Shown: positions 31,177 through 40,847 of the stretch, in pieces
Position numbering within the stretch: the stretch's first letter is position 1
Layout: every line of letters begins with the position of its first letter
DNA from: Chara braunii
Taxonomy: Eukaryota > Streptophyta > Charophyceae > Charales > Characeae
Assembly: GCA_003427395.1 (NCBI GenBank)
Contig: BFEA01000380.1
Coordinates: forward strand, 662,992 to 718,887
Length of the DNA stretch: 55,896 bases
Direction: 5' to 3'
Position numbers and translations under genes: made by a program
The notes under the pieces: model-generated
Seen by the model: the letters and a program-made list of their open reading frames with translations, nothing else
What the model was told of the DNA's origin: nothing
The model's database searches: none

Positions 31177-31950
31177 GCGTGCATGCATGCGCGAAGAACA
31201 TGGAATTGCAAGGACTTAGAAAGGAGATTAGGAGAGAGAGCGCATGCGTTCTGCATGGCCAGATCGCGGCGTGGGGGTCGTAGCCACTCTCCACGCATCG
31301 ATCCGAGCATGCAGGCCGCGGGCTGGCTAGACACAGCAAGAGAAAGCGAGAGCGGGAAAAAACGAAGTTCAAAAAGAAAGATACAGTTACAATGGCGCCA
31401 GCCCAAAATTATAGTTACACACATGATTAAGGGCGCCGACTAATCAGAGTTCCATTGCAGCCGCAGTAAGAAGCGCGTAAGCAAAAAGCGCTGCGCGGCA
31501 AAAGAAAATCCTAAATTCCAAAATCCCTAAATTCCTGAATTCCTATCTAATGCAAAAAAATCAAAAAGCACGAAAAAGTCTGAAATTCTGAGAGCCATTG
31601 GGGCTCGACAAGATTCAAAAAGGAAAATTAAAAAAGAACGAAGCAAAAAATTCCCGCGTGGTCTTCCGCGCCTAAAATCCGACAACAACACAGAAAAGAA
31701 GCGTCGTCAACCCTTATTAATCGCACCTGGTCGGCGCGACAGCCACTCAATCAATCGTCCCGGGAATTGCCCGGCCCTGAATCCAACCATCCGAAAAGAA
31801 GCGACGAAAGAGAAAAGTTGAAAAAGCGAGGACACTGATGCAATTCACCCTCAATCCCGATCTCCCGTAATTGGCCCAACCTTCCCAGCTTAGGACCCCC
31901 TCATTGTTATCGCGCAGAGTGTCGCGCGGAACAGAAATCGGTTCGTCACA

Positions 31951-32300
31951 TGGAAGCGCAAAGGAGGGGAGGGGGGAGGGGGGAGGGGGGAGAGGGAGAG
32001 GGATAGAGGATCATACCAGGGTGGGACAATCCCACATGAAAATCATGCAGTCTCGTGGGAGGGGTAAAAAGAGGCGAGGGGTAGAGAGCAGGCAGACAAG
32101 TTAGTCCTTATGGAAGAAAGAAGGGAGTACGGCAGGGTAAGGATTTTGCAAGCGAGTTGAGTAAAAAAACAAATTCCACTTAGACTATCATTTATTCAAA
32201 AGAAGATTGAGAGAGGGATCATGATGAATGGGAAGTCAAACTCGTTAGTAGGCAAGACCAAATTCCAATTAGATTATCATTTATTCAGAAGAAGATTTAG
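31951..32300. repeat. G/A-rich tract and tandem duplication; no gene
   Basis: 31965-32010 is a G-run-rich purine tract (GGGAGGGGGGAGGGGGG-type). The segment CAAATTCCACTTAGACTATC (about 32169) is repeated as CAAATTCCAATTAGATTATC (about 32259), with a spacing of about 90 bp. The second copy is interrupted by the retroposon at 32307. Confidence 0.6.
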
Positions 32301-32306
32301 ATGATG

Positions 32307-33446
32307 TGGCTCAGTGGTTAGAGCACCGGTTGGAAATGCGCATTGTGGTATAAGGTTGTGGGTTCAAAACTCAATTGCAACCTTGTGCATGGACACCGGT
32401 GGAGCGTTAGATTGACGCACGGCTGGACACACACTCCCTTGGGCTGACGCATGGTACTATTACAGACAGTGCCTGCGCACCACCCAAGGGTTGTTCATGG
32501 TGTTGTATGTTGGTTCCGGGTTTCACATGGGTTGCTTGGGGGGGTCGGTCTTGGGTGTTCTGTTGATTTCCCCAGTCTGGCATATCATCCGTTCGTTCCA
32601 TTTTCGTTGGTCGTTCACATGGCAGAGTCGTTCGATTATATGTTACAAGGTCACGAGCTCGAGCTTGGCTCGGTCCTTGGGGGAAGTCCTTGTCCAGCTC
32701 GTTGCCGTTACATTTCCATACATCGATTCACAGAGCACACACAGCCTTCGGGCATGCATACTTAGTTTGCGAACTATACATGGCCTACTGGCTAAATCCA
32801 CACATGGTGCTAACTGTACATCTAGCCTTCGGATATATACACATAGATTGCGAACGATACAACTATCAGACTGGGGGGGTCTATCAATGGGTAGGGTCTA
32901 GTATCGTAGTAGGTACGAGGCTGGTCACCGGAGTTCCTACTGATATTCGGATAGAACTGTCTAGTGGCTTAGGCTTAGACCCTAGGCTAAGGGTAGGGTA
33001 TAAGTCGCTTAGGCTAGTCCGAGTTCCGCCTGGCCTTGGGTAAGCTAGGAAAGGACGGTAAGACTACTTCAATGAGTGTTGCCCTGTCTGAACCTAGGGC
33101 CTAGAGTCTCTTGAGACCGGTAGTACATTGTCTGGGCCTGGCGTCCGAAGTCCTCGTTCGACAAGGCTCGTCCGACTCTGCTTACCCAGCCCTGGTGCCT
33201 ATCACTGCTGTTCGGTCCAAGTTACCTGTCCATTGGTAGGGTAATGGTCCTGAGTGTTCGTCACACTGAGGGAGGATAGTGGGATAGGGGGTGTGCTAGG
33301 AGTATTGGTGTGAGGATGGGATGGGAAGGTGGTCTCATTTTCCAGGACACCCACGGCCTACCACTCCGGGTGATCACTGTGCAGTGAAGTGACCGGCCTC
33401 TACAACACCATGGACTTAAAATTAAAAAAAATAAAAAAATAAAAAA
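32307..33446 (+). mobile_element. Retroposon with tRNA-like head
   Basis: Begins TGGCTCAGTGGTTAGAGCAC, an excellent RNA polymerase III A box with a D-stem (GCTC/GAGC), followed at 32360-32372 by GGGTTCAAAACTC, a B-box-like T-arm. It ends in A-rich sequence (33418-33446), and ATGATG flanks both ends (32301-32306 and 33447-33452). At 1.14 kb it is long for a simple SINE, so the body is probably composite. No protein-coding region recognised. Confidence 0.55.
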
Positions 33447-33567
33447 ATGATGAATGGAAAGTCAAACAGGACTCAGTCGTACACATGACCACATAGTCGA
33501 AAGGAAAGAAGATAAGCGGGTTAGTCTATGGAATAGAAAAGAGGGGGTTATAAGGGAGGGGTGAAGG

Positions 33568-33603
<36 letters not shown>

Positions 33604-34190
33604 CAAGGCCCTTGTACAAGGCCTCTATCCTGCTGGTGGTAAGAGAACCACCGGAATTGAGGCTTTGCCTGGTGGGCCGCTCCATCTATTGGTGGGGAGC
33701 ATCACCTGCTCAGAACCGGGCCCAGCATCCCATGAATACATCTTTACAAAATAGTCCATCATTGAAGGTGACACCATTGAGCTGGAAACCGGGTCCAGCG
33801 TCCCATATCTAATCTTTTTCCTTCCTACCTCTCCTGCTGCCTCGCACCAACGCCAAGTACTAGGGGGGAGATCCACCAGGGGGCACCAGTGGGATCCTCA
33901 TGATGTACGGAGTCTCATATACAGAAAAAAGAAAATTTTCTTTTTTTGAACATCTCGAGAGTGGCGCCATTGTGCTGGAACCCGGGTCCAACGTCCCCTA
34001 TCCTATCTGTTTTTCAAAACCTGGCCAGCAGCAGCTGGGGGGCACCAGTAGAGCATCCCGCCATCCCCTAGCCTCTTTCGTCCTCCTACTATCCCATGGC
34101 TCTTACTGTGTCTTATTGTGTCTTAACTCGCTGCAGTAGCTTATGTTTGAAAAACATGACACCACCAGTACAGCTGAAGTGATTTAAATG
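33568..34190 (-). repeat. LINE 1: 3' UTR with three hairpin modules and poly-A
   Basis: In the minus sense: hairpin GGGACGTTGGACCCGGGTTC (33974-33997), a second GGGACGCTGGACCCGGTTTC (33781-33804), then the full module (33679-33731) including GCTCCCCACCAATAGATGG, a GGTGGTTCTC...GATAGAGG segment, and poly-A (33570-33596 as T on plus). The same last module with the GATAGAGG segment is at 48080-48207. Confidence 0.7.
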
Positions 34191-34193
34191 ACA

Positions 34194-35075
34194 CTAAGCC
34201 CCCACATATTCCTCCAGGGCCATCGGGTGAGGGGGAAAGGGATCACCGAAATCCTGCACAGATCTCAATTGTTCTCTAGGATCCACCCTTGTCCAATTTT
34301 TAAAGAGAAGTTGATAGTCTCTTTCCGGGTCTCCCTCTTGTCCTTCTCCATGGTCCAACCTGTCTCCTGTCCAAGTCACCCTCGTGACCCAGCCCTCCCT
34401 CTCCCCCTTCAACCAGCCCTTGCAAAACCGGGAGATAGTGTTTTTAATGCCCCCCCTGCTGTGCACCTGACTCAATTTTTCCTTGACACTCTGCCATTGT
34501 GCCATGATCTCATGTTGGAAGAGCAGCCGTATCTGTTCTGTGACCTCCCCCTCTTCTACCCTGACCCCCTCTAATTCCAAGATGCATCTTCGCCACCATA
34601 TGGTCCAGAGGACTGAACGACGGCCCATGGAGAACATATTTGCTACAAAGGTGTTGTCACAAAAGTGGGGGCAGTGTCCCAACAGAATTGTCCTCCAGTC
34701 CCAGGGCCATAATGAACCTGGAACGATGTGCCGCCAGATCCTATCCCACCATCTTCATAGCAAGACCGTTGCAGGGCATTGTAGGAAGATATGCTCAACC
34801 GTCTGAGGGTGTTTTTTTTCGGGGAAATTTTGGTAGCAGCCCCGGCACCAGGGGAGCGCCCTTCCTTGTTGTTCGAGCTGTATATGATCAATCAACCAAT
34901 TATTGGCCGGTAGGCAACGGTGAGTGATTTGCCATTGAAGAGCGGAATTTTTTGGCGGCCTTTTATGGTACTCGTTGAACCATTGGATAAATTTGAGTGT
35001 GCTTCGATCTACATTAAGATGGCGCTGCCATCTGTCCGCCACCACGTCTCGTAGCCCGCACTTGGGCCTGAGCAT
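34194..35075 (-). pseudogene. LINE 1 ORF2 C-terminus with zf-RVT region
   Basis: 34755-35075 reads VADRWQRHLNVDRSTLKFIQ, LQWQITHRCLPANNWLIDH, then LEQQGRALPWCRGCYQNFPE and TVEHIFLQCP: the Cys/His block of the zinc-binding region found after the RT in plant LINEs. 34194-34682 continues with HCPHFCDNTFVANMFSMGRR, helical Gln/Glu-rich sequence and GWLKGEREGWVTRVTW. Homologues lie at 46325-47190 and, for the last part, 38521-38755. Confidence 0.75.
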
Positions 35076-35286
35076 CCGGTAGACGGACTTCGTTTTTAGG
35101 GCGGCTAATTAGACCGTTCTTCCTTCCCCTCGTCCCCGCTCTCCCTTGCCTTTCCACGACCATCTCCATTCTTGGTGATCAAGGGGGAGGTTTTCAATCG
35201 GGGTCATTGGACGATGCGCTCTCCAACCTTTCCCTTCTTCAATCACCCTGATGCGATAGACTTCTCATTTTCTTTTCTAGATGAAA

Positions 35287-35417
35287 GGTTGTCTATTCCC
35301 TTGTATCCGCCCTGATTCTGTAATAGCGTTACATTCAATCAGGACTTGTGCATGGTCTATTCCCTTGTAGCCGCCCTGATTCTGTAATAGCGTAACATTC
35401 AATCAGGACTTGTGACT
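35287..35417. repeat. Tandem duplication of about 68 bp with internal inverted arms
   Basis: TCTATTCCCTTGTATCCGCC...ATCAGGACTTGTG occurs twice in a row with two base differences. Each unit holds CCTGATT and AATCAGG about 20 bases apart, able to form a hairpin. Confidence 0.8.
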
Positions 35418-35432
35418 GGTCCACTAGGTGCA

Positions 35433-36401
35433 CTAGGCCCACTTGTGATTCATGGCTAGGTAGCCCCATCCAATCATCTTCTTCCAACGTTGGACCTTTC
35501 TTAAGCCTAGTGTACCATTGGATGGGAAACTTTCAATCAGTTCTTCCATTGTTGACTCGAGGGAGTGGCAGTAGCGCAAGCAGCTTTTCATTTTTGCTGC
35601 ACTTTTCCATTCTCCATTTTCCCCATCCCATAGGTCCCCTACCCTCAGCACCCCGTGTTTCGCCCAGATTTTCCAGGGGGAGTCCGAGCTGTTTCTTACC
35701 TGACCGAGGGAATTTATGATTAATCTATTGCCGAATAGTGGTTGCCTGATTATCTCCTCCCATCTGTCCGGGGTGGGGCGGTCGGGGAGTGGGAGTCTCC
35801 TCCACGTGCGCAGAAGGCGTATCCAGTGTTCGTCCACCGGGTCACCATTCNCCTCCCATCTGTCCGGGGTGGGGCGGTCGGGGAGTGGGAGTCTCCTCCA
35901 CGTGCGCAGAAGGCGTATCCAGTGTTCGTCCACCGGGTCACCATTCATGTATTTCCTGGGGAGTCTCCAATATCTGTCCTCGAGCCATATGAGAGGGTCC
36001 GTTTCCGGTGGGGCTTCCAGGGCCAAGGCCGCAATTTGCGTTAGCGCCAGGGGAGCCCAGGGGGAGGAGGTTTCAAAGATAATATGTTGGATCCAGTGGA
36101 CGCTCAGGGCCTAAAACTGTGTGGAAGGGTCCACTATTCCAAGCCCTCCCCCAACCTTAGGCTGAACCACAGAGTCTCATGCCACATGACTGATGACGTG
36201 GGTATTACTACTGTCCCCTCTCCATAGGAAGGCCGCTAGCTGTTGCTTGAGCGTCTTAAGCCCACCTTTGCTTATGGGCCAAAAAATGGCTCGACACCAG
36301 AGGGTGGAAAACACGACATTATTAATAACAAGAGCCCGCCCAAAAATTGGAGTGTGTTTGTGATTCCATTGCAGCAGCTTGGCCTGTGCCGGTCTAATCA
36401 A
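35433..36401 (-). pseudogene. LINE 1 ORF2 post-RT (thumb and connection)
   Basis: 36177-36401: KLLQWNHKHTPIFGRALVIN, NVVFSTLWCRAIFWPISKGG and AAFLWRGD, the LINE post-RT block. 35433-36114: AALALEAPPETDPLIWLEDR, LLRTWRRLPLPDRPTPDRWE, KHGVLRVGDLWDGENGEWKS. The latter includes an artificial 95-bp doubling around the N at 35851. Confidence 0.7.
35756..35946. repeat. 95-bp perfect doubling around an N (assembly join)
   Basis: 35756-35850 and 35852-35946 are identical and separated only by the N at 35851. The reading frame of LINE 1 is correct if one copy is removed. This is what unmerged overlapping contig ends look like, so I treat it as an artefact. Confidence 0.9.
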
Positions 36402-36448
36402 CTATTCATTATTTGTGATGGGTTTCCATTTTGTTGTGAGCGACGCTC

Positions 36449-37440
36449 CTAGGATTCTAAGGGGGTCGTCCGGGGGAAACCAAGTGATGCGCGGGTTCTC
36501 TGGCGGTCTGCCCCCTGGTGGTGCAGCCACCAGCCCACAGTTTTTTGTCCCCAGTTGATAGACATATCTGATATGTGACTGGAGCGGTTCATGAGGGTCT
36601 GAATCTCTTCCATGTTTTGTGCATGTGCTTCAACCATAATAGTAAGGTCATCTGCAAACAGGGAACATATGGGTACCGCTTCCTCCGGGATATTGGGGAT
36701 CATGATTCGAGTTAGATCTTTGTTGTGTCTTAAGTTAGCCGAAAGAGCCTCCATGATGACCAGGAAGAGGTAAGGGGCGATGGGGTCTCCTTGCCTGACC
36801 GATTGTCGGAGCTCAAAGGGAGGTGTCACCGATCCATTTACCTGTACATAGGTGGTGGCGTTTTTGTGTAGGATGCGTACTCATCGCCTAAAAACCGGCC
36901 CAAAGTTCATTTTTTCCAAGCATTTATCTAGGAAGATTCAGTCGACGTGATCGTATGCCTTCTCGAAATCAATGAAAATGATTGCTGCATTTGCCCGGTT
37001 TCATCGCGCTAGACAGACAATTTCATTTATCAATAGGATATTCTCTTGTATGTTCCGACCATCCATGAATCTTGTCTGAGCTGGGTGGATCACATCTGTC
37101 AGGATCTCCGCCATACGGTTTGCCAAGGCTTTGAAGAGAATTTTGTAGATGACTGTAAGGAGAGTAATTGGTCTGTAATTTTCCTGATATTCATTTTATC
37201 CCCTTTTTTGTACAACAAAGTCAACACTCATTTCCCCACTATTTCCCCCATTTCCCCGTCCTCCCAGACTTGTTGGTAGAACGTCCACAAATTTGTGTTC
37301 AATTTTGACCACATTGTTTCTCAGAACTCTTTGGGGAAACCAGGGTGAAGGTCATGCTAATTCAGTAAAATCAAAACTTTGAGGTGCCTATCACTCACCA
37401 GAAACAGTCGGGGGAGGGGTGAGAGTGAGGGAGGGTGTTA
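36449..37440 (-). pseudogene. LINE 1 reverse transcriptase
   Basis: Minus-strand motifs in order: FPKEF near 37320, QENYRPITLLTVIYK near 37160, IIFIDFEKAYDHV near 36950 (catalytic Asp), then the 126-codon frame 36449-36829 with ELRQSVRQGDPIAPYLFLVI and the catalytic FADD (CSLFADDLTIM). This is a non-LTR, L1-type RT. Upstream parts are broken by stops and shifts. Confidence 0.8.
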
Positions 37441-37742
37441 ATTGCTGCCCGAGCAGGGTCGAGATCAGCGGTTGGGGTGACAAAGGGTGACGTAGTTAAC
37501 ACATTTTCTTCTCTTCCAGTTTCAGTCTGTCTTCCTCCACCGGAACGTGTCCGGCGTCCCTTGAGGAAAACAGGCGCTTGACCGTTCTTGCGTCAGCCTT
37601 CAATTCCTCGTGGCGAGTTTTTTCTCCCAATCGCTTTTCTGGACTCATGTATCGTTCGTCTTTCCTTGTTGGTCCACGCGAGCTCAGTATGCTTGTCTAC
37701 TGCTTTCCCCCCACCCACTCCCTCTCGTTGCCCTCCAGTTAC

Positions 37743-38265
37743 CAACGGAAAAATTTTTGAGAATTAAATAATCATTCTATAGTGAAATTACAATCGAAAT
37801 TTCAAATTTTCATTCCATCTTGAAAAATGTCAATTCCTATTTTCAAATTTTTCATCTTACTTGCAAACTTTCATTCCAAGAATAGGGTATCCCTTCTTAT
37901 TTGGACTGCATGCTCGAGATGGAATGAAAGTCTGGATGAGTTCATGAAATATTTTAATTGGACTGTCATTCTAAGTAAGGATTTTCAGTCATAAATAGGT
38001 TAATCCAATCTAAATTAGAAGATATTCGTTGGAGTAGAATGAAAATTTAATTAAAACATTTTATAAACCCGTCCAGACTTTCATTCAATCTTGAACAAAT
38101 AGATGTAGTTGGAAGGGAAAGCTCATATTTAGACGGGAACTTATCAAATAAAACTGAAAATTTTAGAATTAGATGAACATTGGAATGATAATTTATAAAT
38201 ATGAAGGATTTTTTTTTTATGGAATGTTTTTTCAACTTTCATTTCTCGTGGGAATTTTTCTGTTG
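37743..38265. mobile_element. Fold-back MITE, copy 2
   Basis: 523-bp element, the reverse complement of copy 1 (14924-15455) with scattered differences. Ends CAACGGAAAAATTTTTGAG and CTGTTG. The flanks repeat AC on both sides, again a 2-bp duplication. It interrupts LINE 1 coding sequence on the minus strand. Confidence 0.85.
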
Positions 38266-38520
38266 ACAGCCGCGCCAATTTCCAAGTCAAGCAGGGAAAG
38301 TCCTCCCGTTCACAACGTTGTTGCATCTCGGGCCGCAGGGTCCTGCTTACACTCGGCGCCGTCCACCTCGCTTCCTTGTCTCTCTTCAGCGACTATGGTG
38401 GGCGGACAGTGCCACTTCCCCGTTACGAGCCCACAGTGACAACAACACCAAATTAACGCAGCACTATTTCGACACCTGTCTTAGAAATTTTGACAGTACG
38501 GGACGACGGTTTACCAACAG

Positions 38521-39324
38521 ATGAAGCAGCAGGTACACTTCGAACTCACACAAAGATGGTTAGACACAAAAGCACAGCTAGACCATTTTAAACAAGTAGG
38601 AGATGTCAAGAGACGGATCACAGCGTTTTGCACGGACTGGGTGGGAGGGGAGAGAGAAGGATGGATTGCCAGAATAGAATGGAGTTGAGACAGGGGAGAG
38701 GGACAGAGGGACTTGGAACAGATAAGGGACTACCGCTTAAGCTTCAATGACTAGACTAACATTGAACCCTCGTTTCCACTTCGCCCCCCATGGATTTTCT
38801 AGACCCTTTCCCACCCCATGCCCTCTCCTTGATAGAAACCCTGTCCTGAAAGAGGTAACCTTGTCCTCTACACACTCTTACTCATTTATAAGGAACTCCT
38901 CCCTGGAGCCCCTTGGGGAGGCTGTTTCTACCCTTAAAATATCCATATTTCTTCGTTCTTCCATTTTTCTCTTCCTCGTCTGAAGCACTTTGAGCAAGAG
39001 AGTATGGGAGGCCACTAGGGGGGGGAACTAGTAAGTAGCAGTGGGTATCTGGCGCCGGTCGCAGGGTGACGAGGTTCCTCCCTCCTTCCAGTATCTTGCT
39101 CAGTCAATCCCCTGGATCCCAGGGCAATCAATGCTGGCAAGACCTTCCTGAACATCTATTCTTTCTGTATCTGAATTCCATTCTGTACAAGGGATGCTGG
39201 ACCCGTTTTCCAGCAGGTTATGCTCCCCACCAATGGACTGGAGCCTCTCCCCAGGTGCTAGTGGTGTCTGCTCTTATCAACACCACTAACACTGGCGGGG
39301 TAATGTTAAAAAAAAAAAAAAAAA
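38521..39324 (+). mobile_element. LINE 4: plus-strand 3' end with poly-A
   Basis: 38521-38755 encodes MKQQVHFELTQRWLDTKAQL, DVKRRITAFCTDWVGGEREG, aligning with the C-terminal end of LINE 1 ORF2 (QHEIMAQWQSVKEKL...GWLKGEREGWV). The 3' UTR follows with CAGTCAATCCCCTGGATCCC (39101-39120), the hairpin module (39191-39244), the terminal inverted pair GTGCTAGTGGTGTC/CACCACTAACAC, and poly-A at 39308-39324. It lies head to head with LINE 1. Confidence 0.7.
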
Positions 39325-39488
39325 GGTTTACCAACTCTGATTATGTTTCTGCCAATGCTGCTGAGCTGAGTCACTGTATCTTGTAGTTGGGGGGGTAGGG
39401 GGTTTCTTGCAGGGGAGGGGTCAGGGATATAGCTGCGATGGGAGTAGTGTTTGTGGGGAGAGGAGGGGGCAAGTCAGGGATAGGAGGN

Positions 39489-39524
<36 letters not shown>

Positions 39525-40473
39525 TGAAGATCTGCAAGGAAACCAGGCAAGAGATATTAGTGATGCAGTGTGAAGCAGTGCAGTAGAGCACACTCATTGA
39601 GCGAGGAATATGCGTATATCTATACAACTGTCTGGCTGTGGGGATTGTCCGGTACTGTGAAGACACAAACTGCATGTCTTGCTGTCGCCTTTCCAGCCAC
39701 CTTGGGGGGTGGCTCCAGCTGAAGATCGAGTACAGCATCCCTTCCAATCTTTCACCATCCTAGCAGTCCTTTGTCATAGTTGCTCGCTGCCGGTCTCTTC
39801 GTCAATGTCTTGCAAGGGTGTGGCTGTTGCTGCTTCACTGCAGTCAGCGGCTGACCAGGTCCACCTATCTTCTTTTGCGTAAGTTCAGTTTAGAGTGACT
39901 GGAGGCGGCGACCGTCATATAGGTAGGCAAGTGCTGCTGGGGAGACATGGGGGGCAGTGGGGGGGTATCTGAAGGAGTGTTCTGCGGGATGGGGGGGGGG
40001 GGGGGGGGGGGAGAGGGTGTAAGGGGTGGGGAGCCCATGTACTGTTTCTGGCTGGTGGCTCCTACCTCCTTTGCTGGTGTAGTTGACTGCCTGTTGCTTC
40101 CTTGCTCTGGCACTGAACAGACTCTATCGGATGAGCACCTCGTGATGAGTTGGGAGGCGAGCCAGCAAAAGCCGTCAAGGATTTCGCCAAGTTTCTTTTG
40201 CGTTGGGCTAGTGACATGGTGATGCATGAGAGGATTCAGGGGATGAAGAATGTTTTTGGATTTTGACTAAGGCATGGTGGTTCTCTCCCTGGCCTCAGCA
40301 CGTTGCCTCATCTGTCTCCTTCTTCTTGCTTTACCAGGCTTGGTCTCCCTCTCCTGTTTTGAATCCTTCGACAAATTGACACTCAGCATAACACTTTCCT
40401 TTTTAGTTCAGCTTTCCGGGTAGGTTTTCAGTTAGGTATGGGTATAGAGTTTATAACCACGTTGTTGGAACGA

Positions 40474-40545
40474 CCCTGCAAGGAATCAAACCGGCGATCT
40501 TGGGCTAAACGGCCAGACACCTTAACCACTGCAACGGTTACCGTG
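40474..40545 (-). repeat. tRNA-like SINE unit 1 (left copy)
   Basis: On the minus strand: GCAGTGGTTAAGGTGTCTGG as A box and D-arm, CGTTTAGCCCAAGATCG, and GGTTTGATTCCTTGC as B box and T-arm. It is related to the second unit at 40728-40789; not a plausible functional tRNA because the stems are incomplete. Confidence 0.6.
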
Positions 40546-40727
40546 ACCGGGTGTTCAAAAGTGGAACCATACCGGTCATCCACCCACTTCTGCACGGTTG
40601 CAGTACACACACACACTCTCTCCACTCGACATCCATCAAGACCCTCTTGCAGGGGACTATCCCTGCTTGTAGCCACCGAATGGGTATTATCTCCCAGCCA
40701 GTTAGCACGCCAAGCAGGGAATGACAA

Positions 40728-40789
40728 TGCAAGGAATCGAACCGCTGATCTTGGGCTAAATAGCCAGATGCCTTAACCACTGCAACTGT
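40728..40789 (-). repeat. tRNA-like SINE unit 2 (left copy)
   Basis: Minus strand: GCAGTTGCAGTGGTTAAGGC..., TTTAGCCCAAGATCAGC, GGTTCGATTCCTTGC. The B box GGTTCGATTCC is a perfect consensus. It is adjacent to (AC)n. Confidence 0.6.
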
Positions 40790-40809
40790 GTACACACACA
40801 CACACACAC

Positions 40810-40847
40810 CTGTCTCTTATACACATCTAGATGTGTATAAGAGACAG
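40810..40847. other. Nextera mate-pair junction adapter (artefact)
   Basis: CTGTCTCTTATACACATCT (40810-40828) followed at once by its reverse complement AGATGTGTATAAGAGACAG (40829-40847). This is the Tn5 mosaic-end junction of Nextera mate-pair libraries, not biology. Translations of it give the well-known artefact peptides SYTHLDVYKRQ, SLIHI and MCIRDR in frames 40756-40998, 40827-41129 and 40831-41019. Sequence on either side need not be contiguous in the genome. Confidence 0.98.

Larger units (their letters stand above)
18731..31950 (-). mobile_element. Ty3/gypsy element G2, 13.2 kb, nearly complete
   Basis: Minus-strand order: 5' LTR, primer-site region, gag, protease, RT, RNase H, PHD-like finger, integrase, extra 3' ORFs, 3' LTR. 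The protease-RT-RH-INT order is that of Ty3/gypsy. Both LTRs are about 2.43-2.47 kb, long for the group, and similar: by eye about 12 differences in a 215-nt stretch. The 5-bp flanks do not match (left GCAGA, right TGGAA), so the LTR pair may have been altered after insertion. Coding regions are decayed by point nonsense changes and a few frameshifts. Confidence 0.85.
29486..31950 (-). repeat. G2 5' LTR
   Basis: 2465 bp, starting TGTGACGAACCG (minus sense, from 31950) and ending TATCGGAGCCCGACA at 29486. It carries the two TATA motifs and an intact-looking ORF0. Homology to the 3' LTR stops at CGTCACAT on the outer side, which fixes the 5' terminus. Direct flank: TGGAAGCGCAAAGG. Confidence 0.8.
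33568..38520 (-). mobile_element. L1-type LINE 1 with ORF2 fragments
   Basis: Minus-strand ORF2 in pieces, interrupted by the fold-back MITE at 37743-38265. From 5' to 3': charged N-terminal stretches (38270-38520, 37440-37742), RT (36449-37440), thumb (36177-36401), connection (35433-36114), zf-RVT region (34755-35075), C-terminal segment (34194-34682), and a 3' UTR with poly-A. It is 5'-truncated, lacking ORF1 and endonuclease, and heavily mutated. A 95-bp stretch is artificially doubled around the N at 35851. Confidence 0.8.
39521..40809. repeat. 1,289-bp block duplicated at 53298-54586 (left copy)
   Basis: Every frame in this block recurs in the right copy at a constant offset of 13,777 bases with identical translation, and a 21-nt G run is the same length in both. 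The left side follows an N (39488) and poly-A; the right side ends at the Nextera junction. Content: GATCTGAAGATCTGCAAGGA start, a minus-strand proline-rich frame over the G run (39865-40227), and two tRNA-like SINE units. Confidence 0.9.

Noticed and set aside
38270-39324. Twin-priming inversion joining LINE 1 (minus) and LINE 4 (plus)
   Set aside because: LINE 1 has its own complete 3' tail and poly-A at 33570, so two separate insertions explain the head-to-head arrangement better.
40474-40789. Functional tRNA genes
   Set aside because: A and B boxes are good but acceptor and anticodon stems are incomplete and the units are repeated, so they are SINE heads.
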